A DNA stretch of 6,524 nucleotides, from assembly GCA_003557085.1 (NCBI GenBank), contig PWPR01000222.1:1-6524 (forward strand), read 5' to 3'. This document shows positions 5,764 through 6,524 of the stretch, one piece after another; within the stretch, counting starts at the first letter, position 1, and every line of letters begins with the position of its first letter. The notes under the pieces were generated by a model, which saw only the letters and a program-made list of their open reading frames with translations, was not told the origin of the DNA and searched no databases. This DNA comes from Clostridia bacterium (GTDB lineage: Bacteria; Bacillota; UBA994; PWPR01). The position numbers and the translations under genes were made by a program.

Positions 5764-6524
5764 TTACTTAAGAATAGCTGTAATTATATGTTCGTTAGAT
5801 TCAAAGTCACTTTCGTTAAAAGAAAGGGTGTAGCTTATATCATGATGATCTAGAGCTAGAACTAGATGCTTAACAGCAATACCCATATCTATATAGTTAA
5901 GGTTTTTGAGAACAATTCTTTTGATAATGCCTGGCTTTGCTTTATATAATGATATATTATCATCAAACTTAATTCGCCAAGGTTGAGAATTAATTGCTGA
6001 TGGAGAGTACTGGATAGATTTAAATATTCCACTGTCAATTGCTTCACTATCTAAGATAAGGTCTGTACTAGCAAGTCTTCTGAACTCACTTTCTTTTCTA
6101 TATGGAGAAACTTCAGCTTTACCAAAAGCAATAAGTGACAATACATTCTGATTATGTGAGAAAGTGTTTCTTAGTCCTTTTTTATCAAAGTTTGCTCCTA
6201 TCCAGCAGGTTCCTAGTTCTTCACTTGTTAAATAAAGTAAAACATCTTCTCCAACATAACCTGCATCAAGAAGTCCTTCTCTACTTTGGTCTCCAAAAAT
6301 CACTAGATAATGTGGAGCAACTATTTTTCCATAACTTCCTACATATCCAGATAGCATTGTTTGAGCTTTATCCCCATCAATTAATTCAAAGTTGATTTTA
6401 GTACCAAATAAGCCAGTTTGCTTTTTAGCATAGTTAAGTATTCTATCTAAGAGCTTCTCAGATAAAATTTTCTCCTGATACTTTCTAGTAGACTTTCTGA
6501 TGAAAATATTATCATAAAGACTCA
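5764..6524 (-). CDS. TM1586-like nitroreductase (FMN-dependent), N-terminus outside window
   Basis: The minus-strand frame is open to the right edge, so the ATG at 6357 is internal. 252 residues are visible, with only a few N-terminal residues likely missing. Motifs in order are RKSTRKY (9-15, the RxSxR FMN-phosphate segment), AGYVGEDVLLYLTSEELGTCWIGA (the helix into GTCWIG, near 95-115), then a second half with SPSAINSQPWRIKF (near 190), and lastly a GIAVKHLVLALDHH helix. In ordinary nitroreductases the PSAxNxQPW motif comes before GTCWIG. The reversed order here, with a repeated half, is characteristic of the TM1586-like group (PF14512), known from Thermotoga. The gene ends at TAA (5764-5766) and converges on the DUF4177 gene. 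The substrate is unknown. Family confidence is good; the exact start is not visible. Confidence 0.85.
   Translation of the reverse strand, partial: SLYDNIFIRKSTRKYQEKILSEKLLDRILNYAKKQTGLFGTKINFELIDGDKAQTMLSGYVGSYGKIVAPHYLVIFGDQSREGLLDAGYVGEDVLLYLTSEELGTCWIGANFDKKGLRNTFSHNQNVLSLIAFGKAEVSPYRKESEFRRLASTDLILDSEAIDSGIFKSIQYSPSAINSQPWRIKFDDNISLYKAKPGIIKRIVLKNLNYIDMGIAVKHLVLALDHHDISYTLSFNESDFESNEHIITAILK

Noticed and set aside
6135..6395. 86-residue plus-strand open frame
   Set aside because: Antisense to the TM1586-like nitroreductase, whose motifs are clear; no ribosome binding site or family resemblance.

Overview
The window looks like a piece of a chromosome from an AT-rich, low-GC Gram-positive anaerobe (Clostridia-like Firmicutes). 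This is an inference. It rests on strong AGGAGG-type ribosome binding sites, frequent TTG and GTG starts, consensus sigma-A-type promoters, a CCA-encoding selenocysteine tRNA, and protein families common in that group (YgiT-type zinc finger, DUF4177, TM1586-like nitroreductase). No mobile element, CRISPR array, phage gene or rRNA is visible. Most genes belong to recognisable families.

Layout. (1) Positions 1-215 hold the 3' end of a plus-strand nitroreductase. It is followed after 55 bp by a small orphan YgiT-type zinc-finger protein (271-555). (2) Just after that stop codon lies a perfect-consensus promoter (558-586) driving a stand-alone selenocysteine tRNA gene, selC (602-698), which ends at a compact hairpin terminator. 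The cell therefore very probably makes selenoproteins, although no selA, selB, selD or selenoprotein gene is in the window. (3) A non-coding stretch of about 210 bp (731-944) carries a 33-bp imperfect dyad and an ATTACA-GT-TGTAAT palindrome inside a putative promoter. It leads into a two-gene operon: a MATE efflux transporter (TTG start) and an N-acyl-D-amino-acid deacylase, closed by a strong terminator at 3939-3974. (4) A second operon begins with two tandem extended -10 boxes. It encodes a hemolysin III/PAQR-like membrane protein, a YihY/BrkB-family membrane protein and a tiny DUF4177 protein whose start overlaps the yihY stop. (5) A 10-bp hairpin at 5728-5759 separates this operon from a convergent minus-strand TM1586-like nitroreductase, which runs off the right edge.

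How the genes fit together. The deacylase and MATE pump are tightly linked and probably co-regulated. The deacylase would release free D-amino acids from N-acylated forms, and the pump could export a related or toxic compound. That link is inferred from spacing only. The membrane-protein operon has no obvious metabolic theme. The features most worth following up are the isolated selC with a possible G-A mismatch closing its acceptor stem, the operator-like sequences upstream of the MATE/deacylase operon, the CxxC...CxC zinc finger, and the rearranged motif order of the right-hand nitroreductase. I see no convincing evidence of a wholly new multi-gene system.
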